From: Aromatoleum tolulyticum
GTDB lineage: Bacteria; Pseudomonadota; Gammaproteobacteria; Burkholderiales; Rhodocyclaceae
Assembly: GCF_900156155.1 (NCBI RefSeq)
Contig: NZ_FTMD01000008.1
Span: forward strand, 1 to 64,000
Direction: 5' to 3'
DNA length: 64,000 nt
Below are positions 18,229 to 26,613 of the stretch, piece after piece. The translations under genes and the position numbers were made by a program. The notes below the pieces were generated by a model. That model was given only the letters and a program-made list of their open reading frames with translations, searched no databases and was not told the origin of the DNA. Position 1 is the first letter of the stretch. Every line of letters begins with the position of its first letter.

Positions 18229-19152
18229 TCAGGTCGCCGGCGGGAAGAAGCGGTGGAGCTCCTCGGCGGGGGTGCCAAGGCGTGCAAGCAGCTGTTCCAG
18301 GCTCATGTGGACAAGCTTGCCGACTTCCGCGATGTCGTCGGGAAGGGCGTCGTTGTCCCAGCCCGTCTGCAGGTGCCGCGCGAGGTCGGCCGCCAGCCGC
18401 ACGTTGCGCACGCGCGGATTGTCCGCCTGGTCCGCATCCATCAGAGTGATGAGCAGTTCGGGCAGGTTCCAGGCGCGCACCAGCGCTTCCTGAATCTCCA
18501 GCGCGGTGGCGCCGAAAACGGTGCGTTGCGCCTCGCTGCGCCGCAACCAGCGGTTTGCGCGCTGCATTTCGAATACCCGCAGGGTCATCACCGGTGCGAA
18601 GGTCCAGCACATGATCTCGACGGCGTCGGCGAGCAACGCCGCTACCATGATCTCGTCGACATCGAGGTCGTGGCGGAGAATGGCCCAGTCGCGCGCGAAG
18701 TGCGCCGCGCGGCGCGCGCGGCCGATGGTCTTGAGCACGCCGACCAGTGCCTGCGGATGCTCGGCGAGGCGCTCTTCCACCGTGCTCATGCCGGAGAAGG
18801 TTTCGAAGAACGGCGTCAGCCCCATCATCATGATCGCCCGCTCTACGGTCGTGATGTCGTGATTCTGCCGGGCGCCGCGCCGGGCCTGCAGCGTCGTCAG
18901 CAGCTTCATCGTCATCAACGGATCCGCTAGCACGGCGGCCGCCACGTGCCTGGCGCCTGTCGAGTCGCGCGCCGCGAGGATCTCGAATTCCCTGACGGTC
19001 CGGCGCAGCACGGGCACATCCCGTGCCGACACGAATTCGACATAGGCGTCGACCGATGCGAGCGGGGTGTCGATGAAGGCCATGAGCGTCGGGTCCAGGC
19101 TGATGTCGGAATTATCGGCAGCCGAGCGGGCGAAATGAAGAGCGGATGCCAT
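18229..19152 (-). CDS. HDOD-domain protein
   Basis: A 307-residue soluble protein with an HDOD-type fold. Diagnostic stretches are VLADPLMTMKLLTTLQ, ITTVERAIMMMGL and the helical remainder with WAILRHDLDVDEIMVAALLADAVEIM. The HD-phosphohydrolase metal residues are not all present, as is usual for HDOD. Such proteins act in signalling output; the specific pathway is unknown. It lies 79 bases upstream of lemA on the same strand and is divergent from the acuI-like gene. Confidence 0.75.
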   Translation of the reverse strand: MASALHFARSAADNSDISLDPTLMAFIDTPLASVDAYVEFVSARDVPVLRRTVREFEILAARDSTGARHVAAAVLADPLMTMKLLTTLQARRGARQNHDITTVERAIMMMGLTPFFETFSGMSTVEERLAEHPQALVGVLKTIGRARRAAHFARDWAILRHDLDVDEIMVAALLADAVEIMCWTFAPVMTLRVFEMQRANRWLRRSEAQRTVFGATALEIQEALVRAWNLPELLITLMDADQADNPRVRNVRLAADLARHLQTGWDNDALPDDIAEVGKLVHMSLEQLLARLGTPAEELHRFFPPAT

Positions 19153-19180
19153 TTGCCGGGGTGGCGTGCGGCTATTTGGC

Positions 19181-19186
19181 TATAAT
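19181..19186 (+). promoter_or_regulatory. candidate -10 hexamer for the acuI-like gene
   Basis: A consensus TATAAT lies 57 bases upstream of the GTG start at 19243, in the 90-base divergent gap. No -35 hexamer at 16-18 bases is convincing, so this is a partial promoter call. Confidence 0.4.
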
Positions 19187-19242
19187 CGGCGCAAAAAGCG
19201 CGGCACGGTGTCGCGTCCCGACGAGAGAGGAGTAGAGCGCAA

Positions 19243-20241
19243 GTGAATACACCCTTCAAGGCTTTTCTGATCGATCAGGACGAGAACAAGAAGATCGTCA
19301 GCGGGATGGCAACCCTCGACGCGGCGAATCTGGATGCAGGCGAAGTCCTGATCCGCGTCCATTACTCCAGCATCAACTACAAGGATGCCCTCGCCGCGAC
19401 CGGTGCCGGCAAGATCATCCGCCGCTTCCCTTGCGTCGGCGGCATCGACATGAGCGGCGAGGTCGTCGAGAGCGCCGATGCACGCTTCAAACCCGGCGAT
19501 AAGGTCATCGCCACCAGTTTCGACATCGGCGTGGCGCATCACGGCGGGTATGCCGAATACGCCCGCGTGCCGGCGGGCTGGGTCGTGCCCCTGCCGCGGG
19601 GCCTGGACCTGTTCGAGTCGATGGCGCTGGGCACCGCCGGGTTTACGGCGGCACTGGGCATCGTGCGCATGGAGGACAACGGCCTTGCTCCGGCCAACGG
19701 GCCGGTCATCGTGACCGGCGCCACCGGCGGCGTAGGCGGCCTCGCCATCGACATGCTTGCGCGGCTCGGCTACCACGTCGTCGCGCTCACGGGGAAGGAA
19801 GTCGAAAGCGACTATCTGAAGATGCTCGGCGCGGCGGAAGTGAAACTGCGCAGCACGATCGACCTCGACAAGGTGCGTCCGCTCGAAGGCGCCCAGTGGG
19901 CTGGCGCGGTCGATAATGTCGGCGGGCAGATCCTGCACTGGGTGCTGGCGACGATGAAGCAGGCCGGCACCGTCGCGAGCATCGGCAATGCGGCGAGCTT
20001 CAACCTGAATACGACGGTGTTCCCCTTCATCCTGCGCGGCGTGAGCCTGCTCGGCATCGACTCGGGCTACATCGGCTTCCCCATCCGTCAGCGTGTGTGG
20101 GATCGTCTCGCGACCGACCTTAAGCCGCGCCATCTTGCAGCCGTGACGCGCACCATCGCGCTCGACGAGCTGCCGGACGCCTTCGACGCGTATATCAAGG
20201 GCGCGATCAAGGGGCGTACGGTCGTGCGGATCGGCGCCTGA
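19243..20241 (+). CDS. acuI: YhdH/AcuI-family zinc-free MDR oxidoreductase (acryloyl-CoA reductase-like)
   Basis: A 332-residue medium-chain reductase of the YhdH/YhfP/AcuI group, which reduces acryloyl-CoA to propionyl-CoA with NADPH. The catalytic-domain motif SSINYKDALAATGAGKI, PCVGGIDMSGEV and the cofactor motif VTGATGGVGGLA are visible, and zinc-binding cysteines are absent as expected. The start is GTG at 19243, preceded by GAGAGGAG. It sits two genes upstream of prpE, which makes propionyl-CoA, so a role in a propionate/acrylate branch fits. Other 2-enoyl or quinone substrates cannot be excluded. Confidence 0.82.
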   Translation: MNTPFKAFLIDQDENKKIVSGMATLDAANLDAGEVLIRVHYSSINYKDALAATGAGKIIRRFPCVGGIDMSGEVVESADARFKPGDKVIATSFDIGVAHHGGYAEYARVPAGWVVPLPRGLDLFESMALGTAGFTAALGIVRMEDNGLAPANGPVIVTGATGGVGGLAIDMLARLGYHVVALTGKEVESDYLKMLGAAEVKLRSTIDLDKVRPLEGAQWAGAVDNVGGQILHWVLATMKQAGTVASIGNAASFNLNTTVFPFILRGVSLLGIDSGYIGFPIRQRVWDRLATDLKPRHLAAVTRTIALDELPDAFDAYIKGAIKGRTVVRIGA

Positions 20242-20264
20242 AGCGGCAAGGGGAGATTCCGGCC

Positions 20265-21446
20265 ATGAGCGAACAGGAAAATCAGCCGCTACCCAAGGTG
20301 CTGATCGTCGACGACTCGCGCATGGTGCGGGCCTCCATCGTCAAACTTATCCGCGGGCGCTTCGAATTCCGCGAGGAGGCCGACGGCGAAGCCGGCTGGC
20401 AGGCATTGCTCGTAGACCCGTCGATCCAACTCGTCCTCAGCGACATCGGGATGCCCCAGCTCGACGGTTACGGGCTGCTCCAACGCATCCGGTCCTCCAA
20501 GCTGTCGCGTGTCCAGGAGCTCCCGGTGATCGTCATTTCCGGCGAGGAAGACGATGCGGTGCGCGAACGCGCGCGCCAACTGGGGGCCAACGATTTCATC
20601 ACCAAGGGCATCGGTGCGACCGAGCTTCTGGCGCGCCTCGACTCCCTGACGCGTCTTGCCCAGACGCGGCGCGAACTGGAGGAGAGCAGGGCTGCACTGG
20701 CCAAGCAGAGCCCGGTCGACCCCGTGTCGGGACTCGTCACCGAGTCGTACATGAACTGGCGCGGGGAGCAGGAGCTGGCACTGGCCCGCCGGCATCAGGC
20801 TGACCTCAGCGCGATGCTCGTCGAGATCGATCGCTACGACCAGCTGATCACGACCTACGGCGCCCACGTCGCCCAGCTCGTCGGGCGCAAGCTGTCGGGC
20901 ATCCTCGCGACGCGCGTGCGCAAGGAGGACACCGTCACCCAGATCGCGCCCTCGCAGTTCGTCGTGTTGTCGCCCAGTACCGATCTCGGGGGTGTCTGCG
21001 CCTTCGCCTTGCGCATGCAGCAGGCGATGGAAAAGCTGGTGATGACCTACCGCGAGGATCGCATCCGCATCAGCGTGACGATAGGCGTTGCAAGCTCGTC
21101 CGTCGACGAGGCGCAAAGCGTCAGCGAGCTGATCGGCATGGCCGTGAAGCGTGCCCAGGCGGGACGGCAGGCAGGCGGAAACCGTGTGGTGGGCGACCAG
21201 GGCGAGGTCACCCAGGAGTCCGTCGATCGGCTGCTCAGGCAGGTCGTGAGCATCGACCAGCTGCTCGGCCAGATCCGCGCCGGAGACGCTGCGGAGATCG
21301 ACGCGCAGCTGCCGGCAGCGGTCGCCGCGTTGATGCCGCTGCTGCAGCTGATCGAGGCCCGCCTCGGTTGCGGGATTCCGCTGGACCGCCTTAGTAACTA
21401 CAATTCCGCCTCTGGGGCCGGCACGCAAGGCACGCAGAAGGCTTGA
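20265..21446 (+). CDS. response regulator with degenerate GGDEF domain
   Basis: A 393-residue two-domain signalling protein. The receiver domain has the acidic pair VDDSR, phosphoacceptor Asp60 in VLSDIGMP and a Lys in FITKG. A linker with a short coiled coil leads to a GGDEF-like domain (VDPVSGLVTESYM...RVRKEDTVTQI...). Where the active-site GG(D/E)EF should be, the sequence reads APSQF (228-232), so diguanylate cyclase activity is unlikely; it may bind nucleotide or a partner instead. A C-terminal 70-residue helical tail follows. It is 23 bases downstream of the acuI-like gene and probably co-transcribed. Confidence 0.82.
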   Translation: MSEQENQPLPKVLIVDDSRMVRASIVKLIRGRFEFREEADGEAGWQALLVDPSIQLVLSDIGMPQLDGYGLLQRIRSSKLSRVQELPVIVISGEEDDAVRERARQLGANDFITKGIGATELLARLDSLTRLAQTRRELEESRAALAKQSPVDPVSGLVTESYMNWRGEQELALARRHQADLSAMLVEIDRYDQLITTYGAHVAQLVGRKLSGILATRVRKEDTVTQIAPSQFVVLSPSTDLGGVCAFALRMQQAMEKLVMTYREDRIRISVTIGVASSSVDEAQSVSELIGMAVKRAQAGRQAGGNRVVGDQGEVTQESVDRLLRQVVSIDQLLGQIRAGDAAEIDAQLPAAVAALMPLLQLIEARLGCGIPLDRLSNYNSASGAGTQGTQKA

Positions 21447-21585
21447 GCAGCTGCCCCGGGAAAAAATCAATAACAACAAAGCTGTGAAAGGTGGCGCCGC
21501 TGTCCCTTGGAGGAAAGGGGCCGGCGGTGCCGGAACGCATATCTAAAGCAAGAAGTGCAGGGATCAAAGTAGGGAGAGGAAGCTT

Positions 21586-23478
21586 ATGACCGCGTACAAG
21601 GAGTTCCACCGCCGTTCCATCGAAAAGCGCGACGAGTTCTGGGCCGAGCAGGCCGGGCTCATCGACTGGAACAAGCCCGCAGAGCAGATCTGCGATTTTT
21701 CCAATCCGCCGTTCGTGAAGTGGTTCAAGGGGGGGGAAACCAACCTTTGTTTCAATGCCGTAGACCGCCATGCCGCGATCCGTCCGAACGACCGCGCGCT
21801 GGTCTACATTTCGACCGAAACCGACGAAGAGAAGGTCTATTCGTTCGCCGAACTGCAGCGCGAAGTCGAGCGCATGGCGGCGATCTACCAGGACCTCGGC
21901 GTCAAGAAGGGCGATCGCGTACTGATCTACATGCCGATGATCGCCGAAGCGGCGTTCGCGATGCTCGCCTGCGCGCGCATCGGCGCGATCCACTCGGTGG
22001 TGTTCGGCGGCTTTGCCGCCGGTTCGCTGGCGACCCGCATCGACGACGCCAAGCCGGTGCTGATGGTGAGCTCCGACGCCGGCATGCGCAACGGCAAGCC
22101 GGTGCCGTACAAGCACCTCGTCGACGAGGCCTGCAAGCTGGCCGAGTTCCCGCCGCAGAAGGTCCTGATCGTCGATCGCGGCCTGGACAAGGGCTTCCCG
22201 AAGGTTGCCGGCCGCGATGTCGACTACGGCGAACTGCGCGCCAGGCACATGGACGCGAAGGTTCCGGTGATCTGGCTGGAGTCGTCCGAGCCGAGCTACA
22301 TCCTTTACACGTCCGGTACGACCGGCAAGCCGAAGGGCGTCCAGCGCGACACCGGCGGCTATGCCGTCGCACTCGCCGCGTCGATGAAGCACATCTTCAC
22401 CGGCGATGCGGGCGAGACGATGTTCTCGACCTCCGACATCGGCTGGGTCGTCGGCCACAGCTACATCATCTACGGCCCGCTGCTCGCCGGCATGGCCACG
22501 ATCATGTACGAAGGCACGCCGCTGCGCCCGGATGCCGGCATCTGGTGGCAGATCGTCGAAAAGTACAAGGTCACGGTGATGTTCTCGGCACCGACCGCCG
22601 TACGCGTGCTGAAAAAACAGGATCCGGCCTTCCTCAAGAAGTACGACCTGTCCTCGCTCAAGCACCTGTTCCTCGCCGGCGAGCCGCTCGACGAAACCAC
22701 GCACAAGTGGATCATGGACGAGCTGGGCATTCCGGTCATCGACAATTACTGGCAGACCGAGACGGGCTGGCCGATGCTCTCGGCGATCCGCGGCATCGAG
22801 AAGACGCCGATCAAGTACGGCTCGCCGAGCTTCCCCGTATATGGCTACGACCTGCGCATCTTCCGCGAAGACGGGACCGAGTGCGGGGCCGATGAGAAGG
22901 GCATCGTCGGTGTCGTGCCGCCGTTGCCGCCGGGTTGCCTGTCGACCGTGTGGGGGCAAGACGACCGTTTCGTCAGCACCTACTTCACGTTGTTCAAGGA
23001 TCCGGTGATCTTCTCGTCGTCCGACTGGGGTATCAAGGACGCCGACGGCTATCACACCATCCTCGGGCGCATGGACGACGTGATCAACGTCGCTGGTCAT
23101 CGTCTCGGCACCCGCGAGATCGAGGAAGCCATCCAGGCCCATTCGGCGATCGCCGAGGTCGCCGTCGTCGGTGTGGCCGACCAGCTCAAGGGCCAGATGC
23201 CGATGGCCTTTGCGGTGGTCAAGGACGCCTCGCGCGTCGATAATGCCGAGAAGCGTGCCGCGCTCGAGAAGGAGGTCATGAAGACCGTCGACAACCTCCT
23301 CGGTGCGATCGCCCGTCCGGCCCGCGTGCATTTCATCTCGGGCCTGCCGAAGACGCGTTCCGGCAAGATGCTGCGCCGCTCCATCCAGGCGCTGGCGGAA
23401 GGCCGTGACGCTGGCGACCTGACGACCATTGACGATCCGAGCACGCTGGATCAGATCAAGGTCGCTCTGGCGGGTTGA
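21586..23478 (+). CDS. prpE: propionyl-CoA synthetase PrpE
   Basis: A 630-residue acyl-CoA synthetase of the acetate/propionate group (ANL superfamily), activating propionate as propionyl-AMP and then propionyl-CoA. The P-loop YTSGTTGKPKGV, the A5 motif NYWQTETGWP, hinge GRMDDVINVAGHR and catalytic Lys in TRSGKMLRR are all present. FSTSDIGWVVGHSYI and the PLPPGCLSTVWGQDD region favour PrpE over Acs. AGGGAGAGGAA precedes the ATG. The upstream acuI-like gene suggests a shared propionate theme. An intrinsic terminator follows. Confidence 0.9.
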   Translation: MTAYKEFHRRSIEKRDEFWAEQAGLIDWNKPAEQICDFSNPPFVKWFKGGETNLCFNAVDRHAAIRPNDRALVYISTETDEEKVYSFAELQREVERMAAIYQDLGVKKGDRVLIYMPMIAEAAFAMLACARIGAIHSVVFGGFAAGSLATRIDDAKPVLMVSSDAGMRNGKPVPYKHLVDEACKLAEFPPQKVLIVDRGLDKGFPKVAGRDVDYGELRARHMDAKVPVIWLESSEPSYILYTSGTTGKPKGVQRDTGGYAVALAASMKHIFTGDAGETMFSTSDIGWVVGHSYIIYGPLLAGMATIMYEGTPLRPDAGIWWQIVEKYKVTVMFSAPTAVRVLKKQDPAFLKKYDLSSLKHLFLAGEPLDETTHKWIMDELGIPVIDNYWQTETGWPMLSAIRGIEKTPIKYGSPSFPVYGYDLRIFREDGTECGADEKGIVGVVPPLPPGCLSTVWGQDDRFVSTYFTLFKDPVIFSSSDWGIKDADGYHTILGRMDDVINVAGHRLGTREIEEAIQAHSAIAEVAVVGVADQLKGQMPMAFAVVKDASRVDNAEKRAALEKEVMKTVDNLLGAIARPARVHFISGLPKTRSGKMLRRSIQALAEGRDAGDLTTIDDPSTLDQIKVALAG

Positions 23479-23494
23479 GTCCGGGCTTTGTGAG

Positions 23495-23524
23495 AAAAAA
23501 CGCGCCGCGAGGCGCGTTTTTTTT
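23495..23524. terminator. bidirectional intrinsic terminator
   Basis: AAAAAACGCGCC and GGCGCGTTTTTT flank a GCGA tetraloop, with T runs readable on both strands. It sits between prpE and the convergent acyltransferase gene and could end both. Confidence 0.88.
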
Positions 23525-23585
23525 GCACGCAGTCAGGGGAAGGACCTTTCCGTGACGGCGGGTGCCACCTCGGCACAGGGCTTCT

Positions 23586-24437
23586 TCAGGTCGGGCGTCC
23601 CGCCTGGGCCACTCCTTCGTAGGCGGCTTCGATCTCGTCGTGAATCGTCCGCCACATCGGTTTGAGCAGAAAACGCATGCCCTTGATGATGCCTTGAACG
23701 TCCATCATCGACGGAATACGGATGCCCCGATGTTCGACAGGTCCGCCGATCTGGCGGACATCGACGCCGAGCTTCGCAAAATGCGAGGCCAGACGCGGTT
23801 CGGTGAGGATGAATAGGGTTTCGATTCCGGCGCGCTCGGCAAGAGCGATTGCGCCCAGGTACAGGCCGATGGGAATGTACGGGAAGCGCGGATGGATCGT
23901 GGTGCCGAAGTCCTCGTCGTGGATGGGTGCGTCGGCCGGTGATTCGCCGCGGCGGCGGCGATAGCTCGACCGTACCGCCAAGCGGGAAACCTCGGCGATC
24001 GTGTCGCGCGGCAGGCGGGCCGGATCGACGATCGAGCGGTCCAGTGTCGCAGCGCACGTGCGCTCGAACGGAAGCGGGAAATCGGGATCGTCGGGTCGCG
24101 CGAGCACGACGCGCGTGCAGCCAACCGGCCTCGACGGCTCGGTGCTGGTGCGCAAAAGGCAATGCACACTGTGTACATCGTACTCGTCGGTTTCACGACG
24201 ATCCGGACGCACCGGCTCGAAGCCGAGTTCCTCGCAATACACCTCGTGCCGAATGCGATACACCGAGTCGCGCAGCGCGTCGTCGGTTGCCGGATGGATC
24301 TCGAAGTACTTCCTGAATCCGTGGCCGAGATTGAATCGGTCGAACAGGAGCAACGCGATCTCCTTGTCGGGGGACGGTAACGTGACCGGATTACCGGGCG
24401 ACGTCAGGATGCGGGCAATGAGCGTCCCCTGCAGCAC
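23586..24437 (-). CDS. PEP-CTERM/exosortase-associated N-acyltransferase (TIGR03694-like)
   Basis: A 283-residue GNAT-fold protein related to LuxI-type and N-acyl amino acid synthases. The diagnostic segment is DSVYRIRHEVYCEELGFEP (about residues 57-75), followed by DEYDVHSVH, VGCTRVVL and EVSRLAVRSSYRRRR. Proteins of this group occur with exosortase/PEP-CTERM systems, and long-chain N-acyl amino acid synthases have been reported linked to those systems. The start is uncertain: GTG at 24437 is given, but about 30 N-terminal residues could be dispensable. It is divergent from the ThiF-like gene across 154 bases. The acyl acceptor is unknown. Confidence 0.83.
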   Translation of the reverse strand: MLQGTLIARILTSPGNPVTLPSPDKEIALLLFDRFNLGHGFRKYFEIHPATDDALRDSVYRIRHEVYCEELGFEPVRPDRRETDEYDVHSVHCLLRTSTEPSRPVGCTRVVLARPDDPDFPLPFERTCAATLDRSIVDPARLPRDTIAEVSRLAVRSSYRRRRGESPADAPIHDEDFGTTIHPRFPYIPIGLYLGAIALAERAGIETLFILTEPRLASHFAKLGVDVRQIGGPVEHRGIRIPSMMDVQGIIKGMRFLLKPMWRTIHDEIEAAYEGVAQAGRPT

Positions 24438-24591
24438 TTCGGTGCAGTGACTCTCACCGCGTAATCATAGTCCAACTTGCGCGTACGCGGGGTGTGGAAA
24501 AATCCGCGAGCAGGTCCGCAGATAGGTCTTTTTCGCGGTTTCTCTCACCGTGCGAATTCACTATGATGAATGACGAGTACGGAGAGGGTGT

Positions 24592-25482
24592 ATGGTAGGT
24601 ACATTATTTGATTACGATGCCGCGTTCGCTCGCAATATCGGTTGGGTGACCACTGACGAGCAGTCCGTATTGCGTGGCAAGCGCATCGCGATCGCCGGGA
24701 TGGGCGGGGTCGGCGGTGTTCATCTGCTGACTCTTGCCCGGCTCGGCATCGGGGCGTTCAACGTCGCCGACTTCGACACCTTTGATCTCGTCAACTTCAA
24801 TCGCCAGGCCGGCGCGATGATGTCCTCGGTCGGGCGGCCGAAGGTCGATGTACTGGCGGAGATGGCGCTCGATATCAACCCCGAACTCGATGTCCGTCGC
24901 TTCGCCGCCGGTTTGTCGGATGCCAATCTCGATGAGTTCCTCAAGGATGTGGATCTGTACGTCGACGGCCTGGATTTTTTTTCCTTCGGCATTCGGCGGG
25001 CGACCTTTGCGGCATGCCACCGCCTGGGAATTCCCGCCGTGACCGCGGCGCCACTCGGGATGGGGACCGCCGTGCTGGTGTTCCTGCCCGGGCAGATGAG
25101 CTTTGAGGACTATTTCTGCCTCGACGGATGCGACGAGGAGGAGATGTCGATCCGTTTCCTGCTGGGGCTGTCGCCCGGTATGCTCCAGCGCTCATACCTC
25201 GCCGATCCTTCGCGGGTGAATCTCGCCGAGCGGCGCGGCCCCTCTACCATCATCGCGTGCCAGTTGTGCGCCGGCGCCACCGCTGCGGAGTCGCTGAAGA
25301 TCCTCCTCGGACGGGGCAGGGTCCTTGCCGCGCCATGGGGCTACCAGTTCGACTCGTACAGGAACCGGATGGTCCGCACCTGGCGCCCGGGCGGCAATCG
25401 GAACCCGCTGCAGCGACTGGGACTGTGGATTGCCCGCAAGCAGTTGCGCCGGATGCGCGATCAGGGGGCGAACGGTGGCTGA
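24592..25482 (+). CDS. ThiF/MoeB/HesA-family E1-like adenylyltransferase
   Basis: A 296-residue protein of the ubiquitin-E1-like superfamily. The nucleotide-binding glycine loop IAGMGGVGGVH, DFDTFDLVNFNRQ with the conserved Arg, and GRPKVDVL are visible. C-terminal CLDGC and CQLC could form a zinc site, less regular than MoeB's two CxxC pairs. E1-like enzymes adenylate a carboxylate (a sulfur-carrier tail or a small molecule). No ThiS/MoaD-like partner is encoded nearby, so a non-canonical substrate is likely. It overlaps the next gene by 8 bases; fusions of these two domains are known (MoeY/Rv1355c-like). Confidence 0.82.
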   Translation: MVGTLFDYDAAFARNIGWVTTDEQSVLRGKRIAIAGMGGVGGVHLLTLARLGIGAFNVADFDTFDLVNFNRQAGAMMSSVGRPKVDVLAEMALDINPELDVRRFAAGLSDANLDEFLKDVDLYVDGLDFFSFGIRRATFAACHRLGIPAVTAAPLGMGTAVLVFLPGQMSFEDYFCLDGCDEEEMSIRFLLGLSPGMLQRSYLADPSRVNLAERRGPSTIIACQLCAGATAAESLKILLGRGRVLAAPWGYQFDSYRNRMVRTWRPGGNRNPLQRLGLWIARKQLRRMRDQGANGG

Positions 25483-26548
25483 GCGTGAAACGCTGCTGAA
25501 GATTCTCGACCTCGCCCGTTGGGCGCCGAGCGGGGACAACACCCAGCCGTGGCGATTCGAGATCGTTTCGGACGACCACATCGCAATCCACGGCTTCGAT
25601 ACGCGCGACTGGTGCCTGTACGACTTTGATGGCCATCCGAGCCACATGGCGCACGGGGCTCTGCTCGAGACGCTACGGATCGCTGCGACGGGATTCGGAC
25701 TGGAGGCACGATGGACGATCCGTCCCGGATGCCCCGACACGGCGCCGATCTACGACGTCAAGCTGCAGGAGGCGCCCGGGCTCGCGCCTGACCCGCTGTT
25801 GCCGCATATCAAGACACGGGTCGTCCAGCGCCGGCCGATGCGCACTACGCCGCTCACGGACGCGCAGCGCGAGCGCCTCGCCGGGGCGCCTGGTCATGGG
25901 TTTCAGGTGCAGTTTTTCGAGTCGTTTGCGGAGCGATTTGCGGTCGCAAAGCTCCTGTGGGGCAACGCGCAGGTCCGCCTGACCTGCCCGGAAGCCTACG
26001 CTGTGCACAAAAAAATCATCGAGTGGGGCGCGCGCTTCAGCAAGGATCGTATTCCCGAGGAGGCCGTGGGCGTCGATCCTCTGACTGCCGGACTGATGCG
26101 ATGGGTGATGCAGAGTTGGGGGCGCGTGGAGTTCTTCAACCGTTACCTGCTCGGTACCGTCGCGCCGCGCATCCAACTGGATTTCTTGCCGGCGATGGCG
26201 TGTTCGGCGCATGTGCTGTTGCGCCCGCTTAGATCGCCAAAGTCGCTCGGCGATTGCGTCGCGGCAGGGGTTGCGATGCAGCGCCTGTGGCTGACGGTCG
26301 CGGACCTCGGTCTGTACCTTCAGCCACAGATGACGCCGGTGATCTTTCGGTGGTATGCCCAGTCCGGGAAGCCGGTGTCTGCTAGCCCGGGAATGAATCG
26401 TGCTGTGGCGTCGCTTGCGGGACGTTTTGATTCGATCGTCGGGGCTGACATACAAGCTCCGTTTGCATTTTTTTGCCGGCTCGGCTTCGGACCCGCTCCG
26501 CGGTCTCGATCGCTTCGCAAGGACCTCCAGGACCTGATGCAGGTCTGA
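25475..26548 (+). CDS. nitroreductase-like protein
   Basis: A 357-residue protein whose N-terminus has the nitroreductase FMN-site pattern LARWAPSGDNTQPWRFE. The C-terminal half includes CVAAGVAMQRLWLTVADLGLYLQP, typical of the flavin-domain dimer helix. The middle (residues 130-230) is longer than in plain NfsA/NfnB. GTG at 25475 is chosen because AGGGGGCG precedes it and the conserved motif then begins about 15 residues in. The 8-base overlap with the ThiF-like gene implies coupled translation. A redox step on the product of the E1-like enzyme is a reasonable inference; substrate unknown. Confidence 0.78.
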   Translation: MAERETLLKILDLARWAPSGDNTQPWRFEIVSDDHIAIHGFDTRDWCLYDFDGHPSHMAHGALLETLRIAATGFGLEARWTIRPGCPDTAPIYDVKLQEAPGLAPDPLLPHIKTRVVQRRPMRTTPLTDAQRERLAGAPGHGFQVQFFESFAERFAVAKLLWGNAQVRLTCPEAYAVHKKIIEWGARFSKDRIPEEAVGVDPLTAGLMRWVMQSWGRVEFFNRYLLGTVAPRIQLDFLPAMACSAHVLLRPLRSPKSLGDCVAAGVAMQRLWLTVADLGLYLQPQMTPVIFRWYAQSGKPVSASPGMNRAVASLAGRFDSIVGADIQAPFAFFCRLGFGPAPRSRSLRKDLQDLMQV

Positions 26549-26613
26549 GGTCACGGAATGGCAATTGGCTAAGCTGTCTGCGTACGAGTGCATCCGCCGA
26601 GGAGAGACTGCGA

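Noticed and set aside
21391-23331. 646-codon frame antisense to prpE
   Set aside because: Shadow of prpE; low-complexity Asp/Arg/His composition and no recognisable motif.
26549-26613. Sigma-54 promoter before the GMC gene
   Set aside because: TGGCAATTGGCTAAGC has 11 bases between GG and GC, one too many.
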